Positions 1 to 11,299 of a DNA stretch of 64,000 nucleotides are shown in pieces; positions within the stretch are counted from its first letter, which is position 1; every line of letters starts with the position of its first letter. The stretch is from assembly GCA_036346205.1 (NCBI GenBank), contig JARFJB010002087.1, positions 8,194,001-8,258,000 of the forward strand, read 5' to 3'. The notes beneath the pieces are model-generated. The model did not search any database. It saw only the letters and a program-made list of their open reading frames with translations, and was not told where the DNA came from. Both the position numbers and the translations under genes were made by a program. Source of the DNA: Vesta saturnalis. Its lineage: Eukaryota > Arthropoda > Insecta > Coleoptera > Lampyridae.

Positions 1-535
1 TCCAAAGGAATATCCAATTGAGTTAGATTCTTGAGCCAATTGTTTTTGACTTTTAAGATAGATCTATTATGTGATTTGAGAGCGTTAAGTTTGTTGGTTT
101 GTATTAGTTTACAATTATGGAAATGTTTATTATAAGATATGTTTTGCCTATTGCTAAACTCGGTCATAATATTTCTAGGAATTAAATTGTCAAGTTCCAT
201 AATTGTTTGGTGTAAAAAATTATTTAGTTCTTGGACATTCCTATGGTTAACTTTAATTTCTAGATTTAGTATTTTTATATTAAACCTCTTGATCATGTTC
301 TGTATTTCTTGTTCTGTTCTATCATCTGTAGCATTGATAAGACGTATAATTCCTTTTGTCTGGTCTGTGATGTGTCGCGTGTAAGTCCAAGTTGTCTGCT
401 TTTAAGTAGAAAAATCTTCCTATTCTTTGCTGCTGCTAGTTTGATGTTACCATTTGCCCATTTTTTGAAGAGTCCACTGCATCGGTTACCAAACCTCCTG
501 CGGATATCTTCGTAGAAACCCATTCTATGTATTTA
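1..535 (-). pseudogene. Penelope-like element, 5' coding part of a tandem copy (cut by window edge)
   Basis: Bases 1-200 repeat bases 3101-3300 almost exactly, so the window opens inside a second copy of the Penelope-like element that lies next to it. On the minus strand an open stretch (523-293) begins MGFYEDIRRRF and is basic and lysine/arginine-rich, as expected for the N-terminal region upstream of the reverse transcriptase. It is followed by the segment beginning MELDNLIPRN that is better preserved in the neighbouring copy. Coding continues off the left edge. Head-to-tail copies are characteristic of Penelope-like elements, where the repeated part acts as a pseudo-LTR. Assignment as PLE is firm from the neighbouring copy; the function of this N-terminal part is inferred. 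Confidence 0.75.
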
Positions 536-1131
536 ATCAAAGTTGTTAATCGTGGCTGATTAAGTTAAAAAACAATAAGAAAGATTTAGTGGGTAGCAGC
601 CAAGGTTGTGGGGCTAGTTTAAAATAAAGAAAAGATCCTTTGTTCAAAGGGAAGCTTTCGAAATTTATTACCTTTGTCAACCAATCTACAAGAAGTTATG
701 CGTTGATAATACATATAAATTAAGATAAGATAATAACTTACGATCGTGGATACAGTTAAAAACATTGAAGCAGCATTGAAAGAAGATATTTCAATTTAAA
801 TTTGAATTAGATGTCAAAATCAATTTTTGGACTTTGACAAAAAAATTAAAATTATTGTCATAGTTATAGGAAAAACAAAGAAAATGGTTATGAAATCAAT
901 GTATAAGTAGATTAATATGTTGAATGTGATTGTGTGATAAGTGTAAAAGTGTTATGAATAGGACTATTTAAGATTATTTGAATGTCTATTATTACATAGG
1001 ACTTTTACTTTTATGTGAGACATTCTGGAGATTAATACCAAATAGACCTATTCGTGATAACTCTTTTACACTAAACAAAATGGTAAAATCCACACAAAAT
1101 AAATCCCCTTCTGCCACTAAGGGTTAATCCG

Positions 1132-1617
1132 TTAATGGTTCATCCTATGATTTCTGTGTTTATCTAGATAAAGTATGTTAGAATAAATTATGTTTAAATT
1201 TTGAGTGTCACTTCTCTTATTCAGTACATAGTCTGTACAGCGTATATGGGCCATTTCTAAAAACTTTCTTTTGAATAAATTTGATTCAGAGGTCAAGACT
1301 TGCACTTTGTCGAAATCAGGGCTGTGTCCAGTGGAATGTACGTGTTGTGACAAAGCACAAGCATCTTTTCTGACTCTTATGTCACTGCGGTGTGATGTAA
1401 GTCTATATCTAAGATTCCTTGAAGTCATGCCGATATATGATTGGTTACAATTACTACAAGGGATCTTATATATAACATTTGTTTTATCTAAAATGGCGGT
1501 CTTATCCTTAAGCTGACTGAATAGATTGTTAACTCTTTTAATGTTTTTAGGGGCTATGATGATGTTCTTATCTAGTTTGAGAATTTTATTAATTTTAGGA
1601 GTAAGAGTACTAATGTA
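1132..1617 (-). pseudogene. Penelope-like GIY-YIG endonuclease domain
   Basis: The minus-strand frame reads NVIYKIPCSNCNQSYIGMTS followed by RNLRYRLTSHRSDIR and a Cys/His-containing segment (ACALSQHVHSTGHSPDF). This is the GIY-YIG nuclease fold of Penelope-like elements: the IYK...YIG pair, a CxxC zinc-binding insert, the catalytic Arg helix and the downstream His residues. It ends near 1132 with HRNHRMNH. In this copy the segment after FKRKF is open (five T in the run near 1261), while the inverted copy has four T and stops there. The domain nicks target DNA for element insertion. Confidence 0.88.
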
Positions 1618-1816
1618 AGATATTGAACTGTACTTTTTATTTCAGTTTCCACCTCTTCGTCATCCAATGGTTCATTGTTACGTAAAAGAAGACTATTATT
1701 GCTGATATTGTGTTGGTCTTCAATGTTAGGAGTAGAGTATAGCAGTTTCTTTAACATAGATTCAGGATACGAATTGTCTTTGAGTAATATAAACAGTAAA
1801 TCTAAGTTTTTTTGTC

Positions 1817-2315
1817 TTAATGATGGATGGGATATTTTTGTGATCCTGTTTTTAAACCCAGAACTAAATTGACTTTCATTTTATATGTGTGATCTGAATA
1901 ATAATTGAGGTACTTTCCTGAACTCGTCGGTTTCCTGAACCAGTCTAGGATTATGACATTAGAGTCATCTCGGATTAACAGAGTGTCCAGAAAAGGTACA
2001 CTGTTATCAGTTTCTTTTTCGATTGTAAAATTAAGTTGGTCGTTATACCTGTTGAAGGCTTCAAGGATTTCATCATAGTGATCTGGAACAGCACATATGA
2101 TGTCGTCAACATATTTTTTAAAATGGAAGCTCAAAACTTAGTTTAGGGATGCAGGTATCAAGTAAGTCATCCATGACGTATTGAGCCACGATGGGGCTTA
2201 ATTTGGAACCCATGGGCGTTCCTGCTATTTGTTTAAAAAATTGACCGTTGTATGAGAAAAAGGTGGAGTCAAAAATAAATTCTGTTAATTTAATAAAATT
2301 ATCTTTGGTAAACAA
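1817..2315 (-). pseudogene. Penelope-like reverse transcriptase palm (motifs B and C)
   Basis: Two overlapping frames together encode QIAGTPMGSKLSPIVAQYVM (RT motif B) and then KKYVDDIICAVP, with the catalytic YVDD of motif C near 2105. The text following it, NSVPFLDTLL and SGKYLNY, matches the thumb region of Penelope-like RTs. The frame changes between the two motifs (2134-2118), so the protein is not made intact from this copy. The same segment from YVDD onward is present in the inverted copy starting at about 5437. Confidence 0.88.
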
Positions 2316-2814
2316 TGTTGTTCTAAATTAGCCCAGTGGTTGTGAATAGTTTTAAGTACTAAATTAATAGGTATGTTAGTAAAAGAGATTCAACATCCAG
2401 ACTAATCAGCTTAAAGTTGAGAGGAAGTTTGAAATTGTTGATGAATTCTGCAATTCAAATGAATCTGTGACATAGTAATCGTTATTAAAATTGTAAGCCT
2501 CTGTGAAAATCTTGGTTACAAACTTTGTAATTTTTATGTTAGAGCCTCAATACAAGAAATAATTGGTCTCATTGACAATATAGGTTTGTGTATTTTGGTA
2601 ACCCATAGAACTTAGGAGCTACACCACTATAGCACATTAAGGATTTGGCTAGTTCATTAGTAATTTCTTTTTTCTTTTAGACTTGAAACTAACTTATTGG
2701 ATTTATTCTGAATATGTGTTGTTAAATTCTTGGGAATTTGCTTGTAATGGATTGTATCATTAAGTAATAATTGATTGCAAAGTTCATTATATTGTTCTTT
2801 ATACATGATAACTG

Positions 2815-3297
2815 TTACATTCCCTTGTCTGCATTTGTGACAATAATATTTGGGTGACCTGATAAAAAACTTTTAGTTAGTTTATACCAATGATTAAATT
2901 CATTGAATGTAATATGATTATCATTCAAGAAATTGGTAATGACATTAGAAATTTGTAAACTAAGAATGTTACGTTTATCCTCATCCTGAATGTGATTAAT
3001 GGCAAATTCGATTTCAGCTAAGAGATGTTTAATTGAAATATCTTGTCTACTAGCTGGTAAACAGAATTTAGGCCCTAATGACAGTAATTTTCTAATTTCC
3101 AAAGGAATATCCAATTGAGTTAGATTCTTGAGCCAATTGTTTTTGACTTTTAAGATAGATCTATTATGTGATTTGAGAGCGTTAAGTTTGTTGGTTTGTA
3201 TTAGTTTACAATTATGGAAATGTTTATTATAAGATATGTTTTGCCTATTGCTAAACTCGGTCATAATATTTCTAGGAATTAAATTGTCAAGTTCCAT
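2815..3297 (-). pseudogene. Penelope-like reverse transcriptase, N-terminal segment
   Basis: This 160-codon stretch starts MELDNLIPRN and ends in VTNADKG, the conserved motif at the start of the Penelope-like RT fingers. After NADKG the frame hits a stop, but shifting by one base continues as NVTVIMYKEQYNELC, the expected continuation. The stop therefore reflects a single missing A in an A-run near 2817. Downstream (2814-2320) the remaining fingers/palm coding is present in pieces, including LISLDV, the RT motif A with its catalytic Asp, around 2400. The family works by target-primed reverse transcription of the element RNA. Confidence 0.85.
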
Positions 3298-3299
3298 AA

Positions 3300-5432
3300 T
3301 TGTTTGGTGTAAAAATTATTTGTTCTTGGACTTTATGGTTAACTTTAATTTCAGATTTAGATTTTTAATTTAAACCTCTTGAATTTCTGTATTTCTTTTG
3401 TTCTATTCTGTAGCATTGATAAGACATAATTCCTTTTGCGGTTGTGTTTTTTTAATCCAAGTTGTCTGCTTTTAATGAAAAATTTCCACTTTGCTCGCAT
3501 TTGATTTACCATTTGATTTTTAAATCCCTGATGGACCAAATTGGGAATTTTAAAAATTCTAGTTTTAATAAATTGTTAATCTTATTAATTAAAAAATAAG
3601 AAAATTTGTGGGTACAAAGGTTGGGGGTATTTAAAATAAAGAAAAATCCTTTTTGGAACTTTCAAAAATTTAATTTGTCAAAACAAAGGTTATGGTTATA
3701 ATAATTAAATTAAGAAAATAATAATTAGATTTAATTAAAACAGAACCAATTGAAAGAAGAATTTAATTTAAATTTGAATTGATTAAAATCTTTTGGATTT
3801 ACAAAAATTAAAATTATTTCATAGAAGGAAAAAAAGAAAATGGTTATAAACAAGTTTAGATTAAATTTGAATTTTGTGGAAAGTGAAAATGTTTGAAAGG
3901 ATATTTGATTTTTAATTCATTATTACATAACTTTACTTTAATTACTTCTGAATTAATACCAAATACCTTTCGTTTCCTTAACTAAACAAAATTTTAAAAT
4001 CAAAAAAATTTTGCCACTAATTAATTTAATTTCTTTCCAATGTTTCTGTGTTTATCTGATAAAGATGTTAATTAAATTATTTTAAATTTTTGATTTCACT
4101 TTCCTTTTGTAATGTTGACAGGTATAATTTCTAAAAACTTTCCTTTTGAAAAATTTTTAATTTAAACTTGCCCAAACCGGCTGTGTCCATAAATTTAGTT
4201 TTTTAACAAACACCAACATTTTCAACTTTATTAAATCTGATGAAGTTTATCAAGATTCCGAAGGATGGTAATGATTGGTTTCAAATAAGGGAAATTTAAA
4301 TAAATGAACAAAAATGGGGTTTCTTACTACTAAAAGAGAAACCTTTTAATTTTTAGGCCTAGAAGCAAGTTTAAATTTTATTAATTTTAGGAGTAAAGAA
4401 CAAAATAGAAATTGACGATTTAATTTATCCAAATCTTGAAATTAAAGGTTCATTGGAAGTAAAAGACTAAATTTAATTTTTTCCCAATTTAGGATTGATA
4501 TAATTTCCTTTAAATAATTCAGGATCGAATTGCTTGAAATATAAAATAAATTTAATTTTTGTCTTAATAAAAAAATTTTAACCGTTTTAAACCCAAATAA
4601 ATTACTTTAAATAAAATTGTGTCGAATAATAATTGATATTTCCTGAATTGGGTTTTAACCGTCTAGGGTTTAAATTGGTACCGGTTAACAGATTCCAAAA
4701 AACACTTTACGTTTCTTTCCATTTAAAATTAAGGTTGGTCGTTATTCCTTGTTAATTTCAAATTTCATCAATTTCTGAAAAACCATATTAATTCAAATAA
4801 TTTTTAAAATTGGAAACTAAAAAAGTTTTTAATCAGGTACCAAATAATTATTTACAAATTGAGACAAGGGGAATTGAACCCATGGGTTCCTGTATTTTAA
4901 AAATTGAACCTTTGAAAATTATTCAAATAAATTCAATTTAAAAATTATTTTTAACAACAATTTTTCAAATTAAACCAATGGTTGTTAAAGTTTAAGAAAA
5001 TTAATATATGTTAGAAATTAAATCAAGTATCAGCTTAAAGTTGGGAAATTAAAATTTATAATTTCTGGAACCAAATTAATTCTGTATTAGTCTTATTAAA
5101 ATTAAAGTTTGTAAAAATTTTACAAACTTTTAAATTTTTAATTTAAGACTCAATCAAGAAATTAATTGGAATTGAAATATTTTTAAATTTTTAAACCCTA
5201 AACTTAAGCTAAATTGAATTTAAATTTCTATCCTTATTAATTTTCTTTTAAAACTTAAACAACTTATTGGAATTTTCTAAAATTTTTTTAAATTTTGAAT
5301 TTTTGTAATATTTTCATTAAGGTTAATTTTTAAATCAATAGCTTATCAAGTAAGTTCATTCCCTTGGCTCAATTGTCAATAATATTTGGGTACCTGATAA
5401 ACTTTAAGTTTTACCTTTAAATTTTTAAAAAA
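3300..5432 (-). repeat. Strongly base-depleted copy of the Penelope-like element
   Basis: The stretch follows bases about 200-2890 in order but is shorter (about 2.1 kb against 2.7 kb), with small losses every few bases. For example, the phrase around 240-260 (gttcttggacattcctatgg) appears here as gttcttggactttatgg, and the phrases around 1020-1180 and 2800-2870 are recognisable at about 3940-4050 and 5350-5400. Long A/T words survive and mixed-base words are dropped. No reading frame survives. The collinear, deletion-dominated pattern looks more like a low-accuracy consensus than neutral decay, because the flanking copies are almost identical to each other. A genuinely decayed third copy remains possible. 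Confidence 0.8.
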
Positions 5433-6955
5433 TATGTTGACGACATCATATGTGCTGTTCCCGCAGATCACTATGATGAAATCCTTGAAGTCTTCAACAG
5501 GTATAACGACCAACTTAATTTTACAATCGAAAAAGAAACTGATAACAGTGTACCTTTTCTGGACACTCTGTTAATCCGAGATGACTCTAATGTCATAATC
5601 CTAGACTGGTTCAGGAAACCGACGAGTTCAGGAAAGTACCTCAATTATTATTCAGATCACACATATAAAATGAAAGTCAATTTAGTTCTGGGTTTAAAAA
5701 CAGGATCACAAAATATCCCATCCATCATTAAGACAAAAAAACTTAGATTTACTGTTTATATTACTCAAAGACAATTCGTATCCTGAATCTATGTTAAAGA
5801 AACTGCTATACTCTACTCCTAACATTGAAGACCAACACAATATCAGCAATAATAGTCTTCTTTTACGTAACAATGAACCATTGGATGACGAAGAGGTGGA
5901 AACTGAAATAAAAAGTACAGTTCAATATCTTACATTAGTACTCTTACTCCTAAAATTAATAAAATTCTCAAACTAGATAAGAACATCATCATAGCCCCTA
6001 AAAACATTAAAAGAGTTAACAATCTATTCAGTCAGCTTAAGGATAAGACCGCCATTTTAGATAAAACAAATGTTATATATAAGATCCCTTGTAGTAATTG
6101 TAACCAATCATATATCGGCATGACTTCAAGGAATCTTAGATATAGACTTACATCACACCGCAGTGACATAAGAGTCAGAAAAGATGCTTGTGCTTTGTCC
6201 CAACACGTACATTCCACTGGACACAGCCCTGATTTCGACAAAGTGCAAGTCTTGACCTCTGAATCAAATTTATTCAAAAGAAAGTTTTAGAAATGGCCCA
6301 TATACGCTGTACAGACTATGTAATGAATAAGAGAAGTGACACTCAAAATTTAAACATAATTTATTCTAACATACTTTATCTAGATAAACACAGAAATCAT
6401 AGGATGAACCATTAACGGATTAACCCTTAGTGGCAGAAGGGTGGATTTTACCATTTTGTTTAGTGTAGAAGAGTTATCACGAATAAGTCTATTTGGTATT
6501 AATCTCCAGAATGTCCCACATAGAAGTAAGAGTCCTATGTAATAATAGACATTCAAATAATCTTAAATAGTCCTATTCATAACACTTTTACACTTATCAC
6601 ACAATCACATTCAACATATTAATCTACTTATACATTGATTTCATAACCATTTTCTTTGTTTTCCTATAACTATGACAATAATTTTAATTTTTTGTCAAAG
6701 TCCAAAATTGATTTTGACATCTAATTCAAATTTAAATTGAAATATCTTCTTTCAATGCTGCTTCAATGTTTTTAACTGTATCCACGATCGTAAGTTATTA
6801 TCTTATCTTAATTTATGTGTATTATCAACGCATAACTTCTTGTAGATTGGTTGACAAAGGTAATAAATTTACCGAAAGCTTCCCTTTGAACAAAGGATCT
6901 TTTCTTTATTTTAAACTAGCCCCACAACCTTGGCTGCTACCCACTAAATCTTTCT

Positions 6956-6957
<2 letters not shown>
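5433..6957 (+). mobile_element. Penelope-like element, 5'-truncated inverted copy
   Basis: From 5437 to 6957 this is the reverse complement of 2117-570, with few differences. It starts inside the RT at the YVDD motif and runs through the linker ORF (5791-5976), the GIY-YIG domain (about 5938-6288) and the 3' untranslated part, then stops at a (TA)n array. 5' truncation and inverted neighbours are known outcomes of Penelope-like insertion. The nuclease frame ends early at about 6290 because the T-run in the FKRKF codons has four T instead of five. Confidence 0.88.
5938..6290 (+). pseudogene. Penelope-like GIY-YIG endonuclease, inverted copy
   Basis: The frame reads LTPKINKILKLDKN, then NNLFSQLKDKTAILDKTN, then IYKIPCSNCNQSYIGMTSRN and the rest of the nuclease as in the minus-strand copy. 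The upstream ORF at 5791-5976 is in a different frame, so a frameshift lies near 5930. The frame stops after FKRKF at about 6289, where the other copy continues for some 40 codons. Compared with the minus copy there is one Cys to Trp difference next to the CTCC/CTCW site read on the opposite strand. It is non-functional as written, but the breaks are single bases. Confidence 0.8.

Positions 6958-6958
<1 letters not shown>

Positions 6959-7049
<91 letters not shown>
6959..7049. repeat. (TA)n microsatellite
   Basis: An uninterrupted run of about 45 TA units directly follows the 3' end of the Penelope-like copy. Open frames across it (repeated Ile-Tyr) are artefacts. Confidence 0.97.
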
Positions 7050-7053
<4 letters not shown>

Positions 7054-7176
7054 ATTCGCCAAAATAAACAGTATCGAAATATGAAGGGTCGTGGAATGGT
7101 TTGGGCGATGTCTGTTTGTTATGTTTTTCATTAACTGTCATAATAATATTACACTCGTGTTAAACTCGTTCTGAAA

Positions 7177-8190
7177 ATGGTTGTGACAACTGAGGAAAAG
7201 GTATTTATAGTAGAATATTATTTCCGTTCATACGGAAGTGGACAGGGCAATGACCCAAGTTTGAAGGAAGTTTTTGAAAAATATAGGGAGCAATTTAGTA
7301 AAGCTGCACCTTGTAAAAGCGTAATGTTACCAATTGTTGAGAAATTTCGCCGTACTGGTAGTCCAGGTTTTGAGTCTACAAAGAAGTCTTCGGCGAACTG
7401 CGTATAAATTAAACATCAGTGAGACATCCATACGTAGAATGTTCAAAGGCATTGGTGGTTATCCATAACGTATTCAAACTGCTCAACGGCTAAGCGCTGT
7501 GGACAAACGTTCAAGAAGAATTTATTGTGGACGCGTGTTGAGCCTAGTATACGAAGGTACCGATTTCTAGTGAAATGTATGGTTTTCAGACGAAAGTCAT
7601 GTTCGCCTAAATGTCTATATCAATACACAAATAACTCGATTTCTTGGATTTGGATGCCCTGACTTCATTGTAGAAAAATCACTTCACAGTGCTCGAATTA
7701 CGATTTGGTGTGATGTATCGGGGCACGGTATAATAGGTCCTTATTTTGTTGAGGACAGGAATTAATACACAGTTACTGTTAATCTAGAGCATTACAGGCA
7801 GAACATCATCATACCTTTTTTGAGAGATTTAAGAAATTTTTAACCCGCACGAAATTTACAGTTGAACAGGCAGTGGTTTCAACAGGATGGCGCCACAAGC
7901 CATACAGACCGACGCTCTTCAGAACTTCCCCGCGAGCATTTTGGAAACAGAATAATTTCTCGTTGAACGGACTTCGAATACCCTTCACCACACCTGACCT
8001 TACGCCACCAGATGCATACATTTGGGGTATGATGAAAGAGTCAGTAATTCGCTCTGGTGATGCACCAATTGATATTGCAGAACTCCGGCAAACAATAATA
8101 ACTTATTTCCAACAACTCCGTCAACCACTATTTTAGAATATGTTCAATGATCTGTATCTGTAAATTTTTGAACACACACACACAATTTTG
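7177..8190 (+). pseudogene. Tc1/mariner-superfamily transposase relic
   Basis: The first segment (7177-7407) starts MVVTTEEKVFIVEYYFRSYG and has the helix-turn-helix N-terminal domain found in insect mariner-like transposases (Pfam DUF4817 type), including VEKFRRTGS. Later frames give WFSDESHVRLN (first catalytic Asp), ITIWCDVSGHGIIGPYF, and WFQQDGATSHTDR (second Asp) near 7870. The remainder of the catalytic domain follows, ending near 8190. It is broken by several stops and frameshifts. These enzymes cut and paste DNA at TA dinucleotides. No terminal inverted repeats were found, so the element ends are not defined. A (CA)n tract lies at about 8171-8185. Confidence 0.8.
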
Positions 8191-8559
8191 TATGAACCCA
8201 TTGTTTCTCCTTTTGAAATTTGGCACACCTTGAACCAGCACATGGTAGAATAACATAATTTTTTAATAAAAACAAAAAGGGGTGTTTTTTCTAAAATTGA
8301 AAAAGAAATTTTAGTTTTTTTTTGGAAAAATATTGTATTTTTAGAATGTGGTCATGTTTTATATCAAAAGAAAGGGTGGAAAAAACTGAAAAAGATGACA
8401 CCTGGTCCAGTTTTGTAGCTCCAACAGATTTTGAGAAATGGCCGAAAAGTATTTTTCTTTTAATGCATGCAACAAATAACAAAAAAATGATCAAACTGCA
8501 AGACCTACTGGCTTAGGCCCTTGGTTGCATTTGATTTGGAATGTAATGTAAACTTTCAC

Positions 8560-8760
8560 CATTATTACACATAATTAAAATGCTAATCTTTTGGGTCTAA
8601 TGGTGCATTTTTATATTTATATAATTCTATGTTTCGATAACACTTACACTTATCGTCCTGATAGTAGTAAAATGTTTTAGAATTGTTTAAGGTGTTAGAA
8701 CAAATTTATGAAATATGAAAAAGTGAAAACGCAAACATAACAGTTCTAACACCTTAAACA
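8560..8760. repeat. Left inverted arm of a foldback repeat with hammerhead-like stem-loop
   Basis: The segment around 8575-8660 is the reverse complement, with some divergence, of 11083-11165. It belongs to the same family as the arms at 12988, 38047 and 63446, recognised by the stem-loop cgataacacttacacttatcg and the GAAAC/AGGACGA words. The short dyad at 8690-8770 (ttgtttaaggtgttagaac and its complement) lies just inside. Confidence 0.6.
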
Positions 8761-8769
8761 ATTTAGTGT

Positions 8770-9400
8770 CTATAGATGTAGTGAAAGCTTTCGACTCTGT
8801 AAACCATGCCTTAAAAAGTTATTTAAATTAGGTTTCAAACGGAAAGGTTATGACCTAATTGAAACTTACTTAACAAATAGGATACAAACTGTGACTGTAA
8901 ATTATGTGGAAATTGAATGGCTCATAAATAACTATGAAGTCCCCAGGGCTTAATTACTGAGTCCGCTGCGGTATTCTCTGTATGTATTAGATCAAAAATT
9001 GGCCGTCTTGGAAGCTTCACTTTATATATGCAAATGATACAATATTGCTATACTTTTAAGAATCAGAAGGATCTAGAAGTAATTATAAACAAAGACATAA
9101 CAAAATGTAGAGACTGGATAAAAACAAATAAACTTAAAATAAACCAACACCAATACCAATAGTACCAATGATTGGCGCGTCATATAGAATAAGGAACTAT
9201 CTGACAAGAAATGCGAAAAAATTAATCTATAACACCTACTTATTTCCTATAATTGCATACTACCAATCTGGAGCAACACTAGCAAAACGGGTCTAAATCG
9301 GATAGAGGTTTTACACAAGAAAACTTTGAAAACATTGTTTAACTTGCAAACGCCAACTGTAACGTTATACAGGTATGGAATAGTATATTGAGTATCAAGA
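8770..9400 (+). pseudogene. Non-LTR retrotransposon reverse transcriptase fragment
   Basis: The translation, with frame changes, includes DVVKAFDSVNHAL (RT motif A), LGFKRKGYDLIETYLTNR, and a motif C in which the usual YADD is YANDT (near 9035). The last part, SYRIRNYLTRNAKKLIYNTY, matches the RT thumb. The change of the second catalytic Asp to Asn, plus several stops, means the enzyme is dead. A C-terminal piece of the same type of ORF lies at 10700-10990, so this element was probably split by a later insertion. The family (Jockey/CR1-like) is inferred from general resemblance. Confidence 0.75.
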
Positions 9401-9876
9401 ACAGTAAGGGACGTTTACCGGTCGACGGCCATGTTTGGGGGCTGAGCGATATCGAAGCCGGAGACCGGTACAACCCTTAATGTTAGTGATGCTCATACTG
9501 TTTTTTGCACGATTGTATTAAATTTACCACCATTGAAATTGTTTAATTTCTACTAAATAAACGAAAAGTCAAAAGTGACGTTTTAAATAGAAATGTTCAA
9601 ATTTTTTGTTCTTATTGTTGTGATATATAGATAGTATATATATAATTTTACGTTGGTAAGTAAAAGACGTCGGTAAGTAAAATACTTACCGACAAGTTGG
9701 GTCTCAACCAGTAAACATATCCTACTGTCTTGGAAACAGATATGGTAAACAAACGAAAAAGCTCAATCGTGCAAAAAAATATTATCGCGGCTCTGACTTA
9801 TAATAAGTAAAACAAAGACAATACAATCAGTTCACGTGCTAAGTGAGATAGAATACACAACAAACTAAAACCGCTG
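9401..9876. other. Non-coding stretch with short inverted words
   Basis: No gene was seen. There is a short dyad around 9420-9470 (accggtc ... gaccggt) and another at 9655-9700 (ggtaagtaaaa ... cttaccgac). It lies at the left side of the segment that splits the non-LTR element, so one of these may mark an insertion end; I could not match it to a partner on the right. Confidence 0.4.
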
Positions 9877-10450
9877 ATGCCATACATGCGTCTTTTGAGT
9901 AATATCAAAGTATCAAAGACACATTTAATTGAGTGTTTTTGCAAGTCCGGCACAATACTCATCTATTCCACTGAAGAAAAAATAGAGATTATTAAGTGGT
10001 ATTATTCAGTAAACACTGCACAAGAAATAATGGGCAGGTTTGCTTTTTCCTTTGAAAACAGGCCAATTCCATCAGAAAACACGATTATGTGTACTGTTTG
10101 TAAATTTGAAAGATGTGGATGTTTAAATAATTGTGGAAAATGTAGTAGCATTGATGGTAACGATGGTAAGCATCCTGGTCGTAACTTAAACGAAGAGCGC
10201 GAACCCCAAGAAATTGCACTGTGTAGTTTAGCAGAAACTAATTTCCCGTGCAATAGTAAATTGCTGAAGAAATGAATATTGAACCAAGAACAGTTCGCAA
10301 TATCTTAAAAAGGAATAAATACCGTTGCTATAAGTTGCAAACTACACAAGAAAATATTCCATAAGATCATCAAAAGCGTATCGAATTTTATGAAGATATG
10401 ATGAATCAGGCTAATGAAAACGGAAGATTTATGTTGAAGCTTGATTGAAG
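9877..10450 (+). pseudogene. Tc1/mariner-like transposase, N-terminal half
   Basis: The frame from 9877 contains YSTEEKIEIIKWYYSVNTAQ and PIPSENTIMCTVCKFERCG, the N-terminal helix-turn-helix domain of the insect DUF4817-type transposases. After a stop at about 10273 another frame continues IEPRTVRNILKRNKYRCYK and then HQKRIEFYEDMMNQANENG, the second DNA-binding region and the start of the linker. It ends at about 10450 with no catalytic domain, so it is a 3'-truncated relic. It sits between two pieces of a non-LTR element and is probably part of what interrupted it. Confidence 0.72.
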
Positions 10451-10699
10451 GAGACTTAAGTAGTTCATATTTTGTGCCTACATGCAAATATGTACAAGTG
10501 GCAACATCGGTAAGGTTATGTCTCTCTCACACTCATATAATGCTTATTGGGTTTCTTTCTAGCTTATTATAAGTCAGTATAAAAACCTAAATATAAATAG
10601 TATTGTAATGACTTTGCAAATAAAACAAGCAGTATTAGTGTATAAACTCCTTACATGCAACTTGAAAAGAAACTATAAGATAACAAAAAAAACACAGAC

Positions 10700-11065
10700 T
10701 ACCACAATCGCAATACTAAGCGGAATGTAACAATACTCAACATGCACATTTGACATTAACAAGTAACGATTCTTTGAACCAAAGTTTCAGAACTTTTAAT
10801 AATTTACCACACGAGATAAAGTCATCACCATCAGTAAGTTCATTTAAGAAGCGAAAGAAACAATTATACCTGTTAGATTGTTAAATGATAGATGCAACCA
10901 TCAAAATACAGACTCCGTTACCAGTGCCATAGCACTGTTTATGAGTCTCAACTCGTATGATCTGTATATAGTATCTACACTTCCATATTTTTCATTAGTA
11001 ACGCTTCTGTAATGTGCTTAATAGTGTAAGATTGCATTATATTTGTGGAATAAAAAAAACTAAAA
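10700..11065 (+). pseudogene. Non-LTR retrotransposon ORF2 C-terminus and 3' tail
   Basis: LTSNDSLNQSFRTFNNLPHE followed by IKSSPSVSSFKKRKKQLYLL is the typical C-terminal motif of insect non-LTR ORF2 (NNLPxEIK ... SFKKxLK). After the stop near 10890 there is about 170 bp of untranslated DNA ending in an A-rich run at 11050-11060. It is most likely the 3' end of the element whose RT lies at 8770-9400. Confidence 0.65.
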
Positions 11066-11069
11066 GATT

Positions 11070-11165
11070 TTACTATTACTGTGAGGACGATAAAAGTAAG
11101 TGTTATCGAAACATATAGAATTATATGAATATAAGTTTAAACGTACACCATTTAAACCCAAAAGA
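11070..11165. repeat. Right inverted arm of the same foldback repeat
   Basis: gaggacgataaaagtaagtg followed by ttatcgaaacat mirrors the arm at 8575-8660. The pair brackets the non-LTR and transposase fragments, so 8.56-11.17 kb may be one composite insertion upstream of the FERRY3 exons. Confidence 0.6.
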
Positions 11166-11299
11166 TAGTATTTTAATTTGCATAATTGATTCCTAAAATA
11201 CCCCTACTCATAATATGAAAACTATTATGGCCTACTAGATTTGAAGAAGGTGGATAATACTTTACTATACTAAACTTTATATTAAAACAATTTTTATAG

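Larger units (their letters stand above)
536..3540 (-). mobile_element. Penelope-like retroelement, nearly full unit
   Basis: This unit of about 3 kb, read on the minus strand, contains in order an N-terminal region (3297-2815), reverse transcriptase motifs (about 2815-1817), a linker (1757-1572), a GIY-YIG endonuclease (about 1617-1132) and a non-coding 3' tail (1131-about 570). That order is diagnostic of Penelope-like elements. The unit is followed directly by the next copy (535-1), giving a tandem period of about 3.1 kb. Its 3' two-thirds (570-2117) recurs inverted at 5437-6957 with only scattered differences, so the copies are recent. The reading frame is interrupted at several points, including a one-base loss just after the NADKG motif near 2817. 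Confidence 0.9.

Noticed and set aside
6766..7134. Open frames with long Ile-Tyr runs
   Set aside because: They only translate the (TA)n array; the same applies at 46714, 54190 and 63154.
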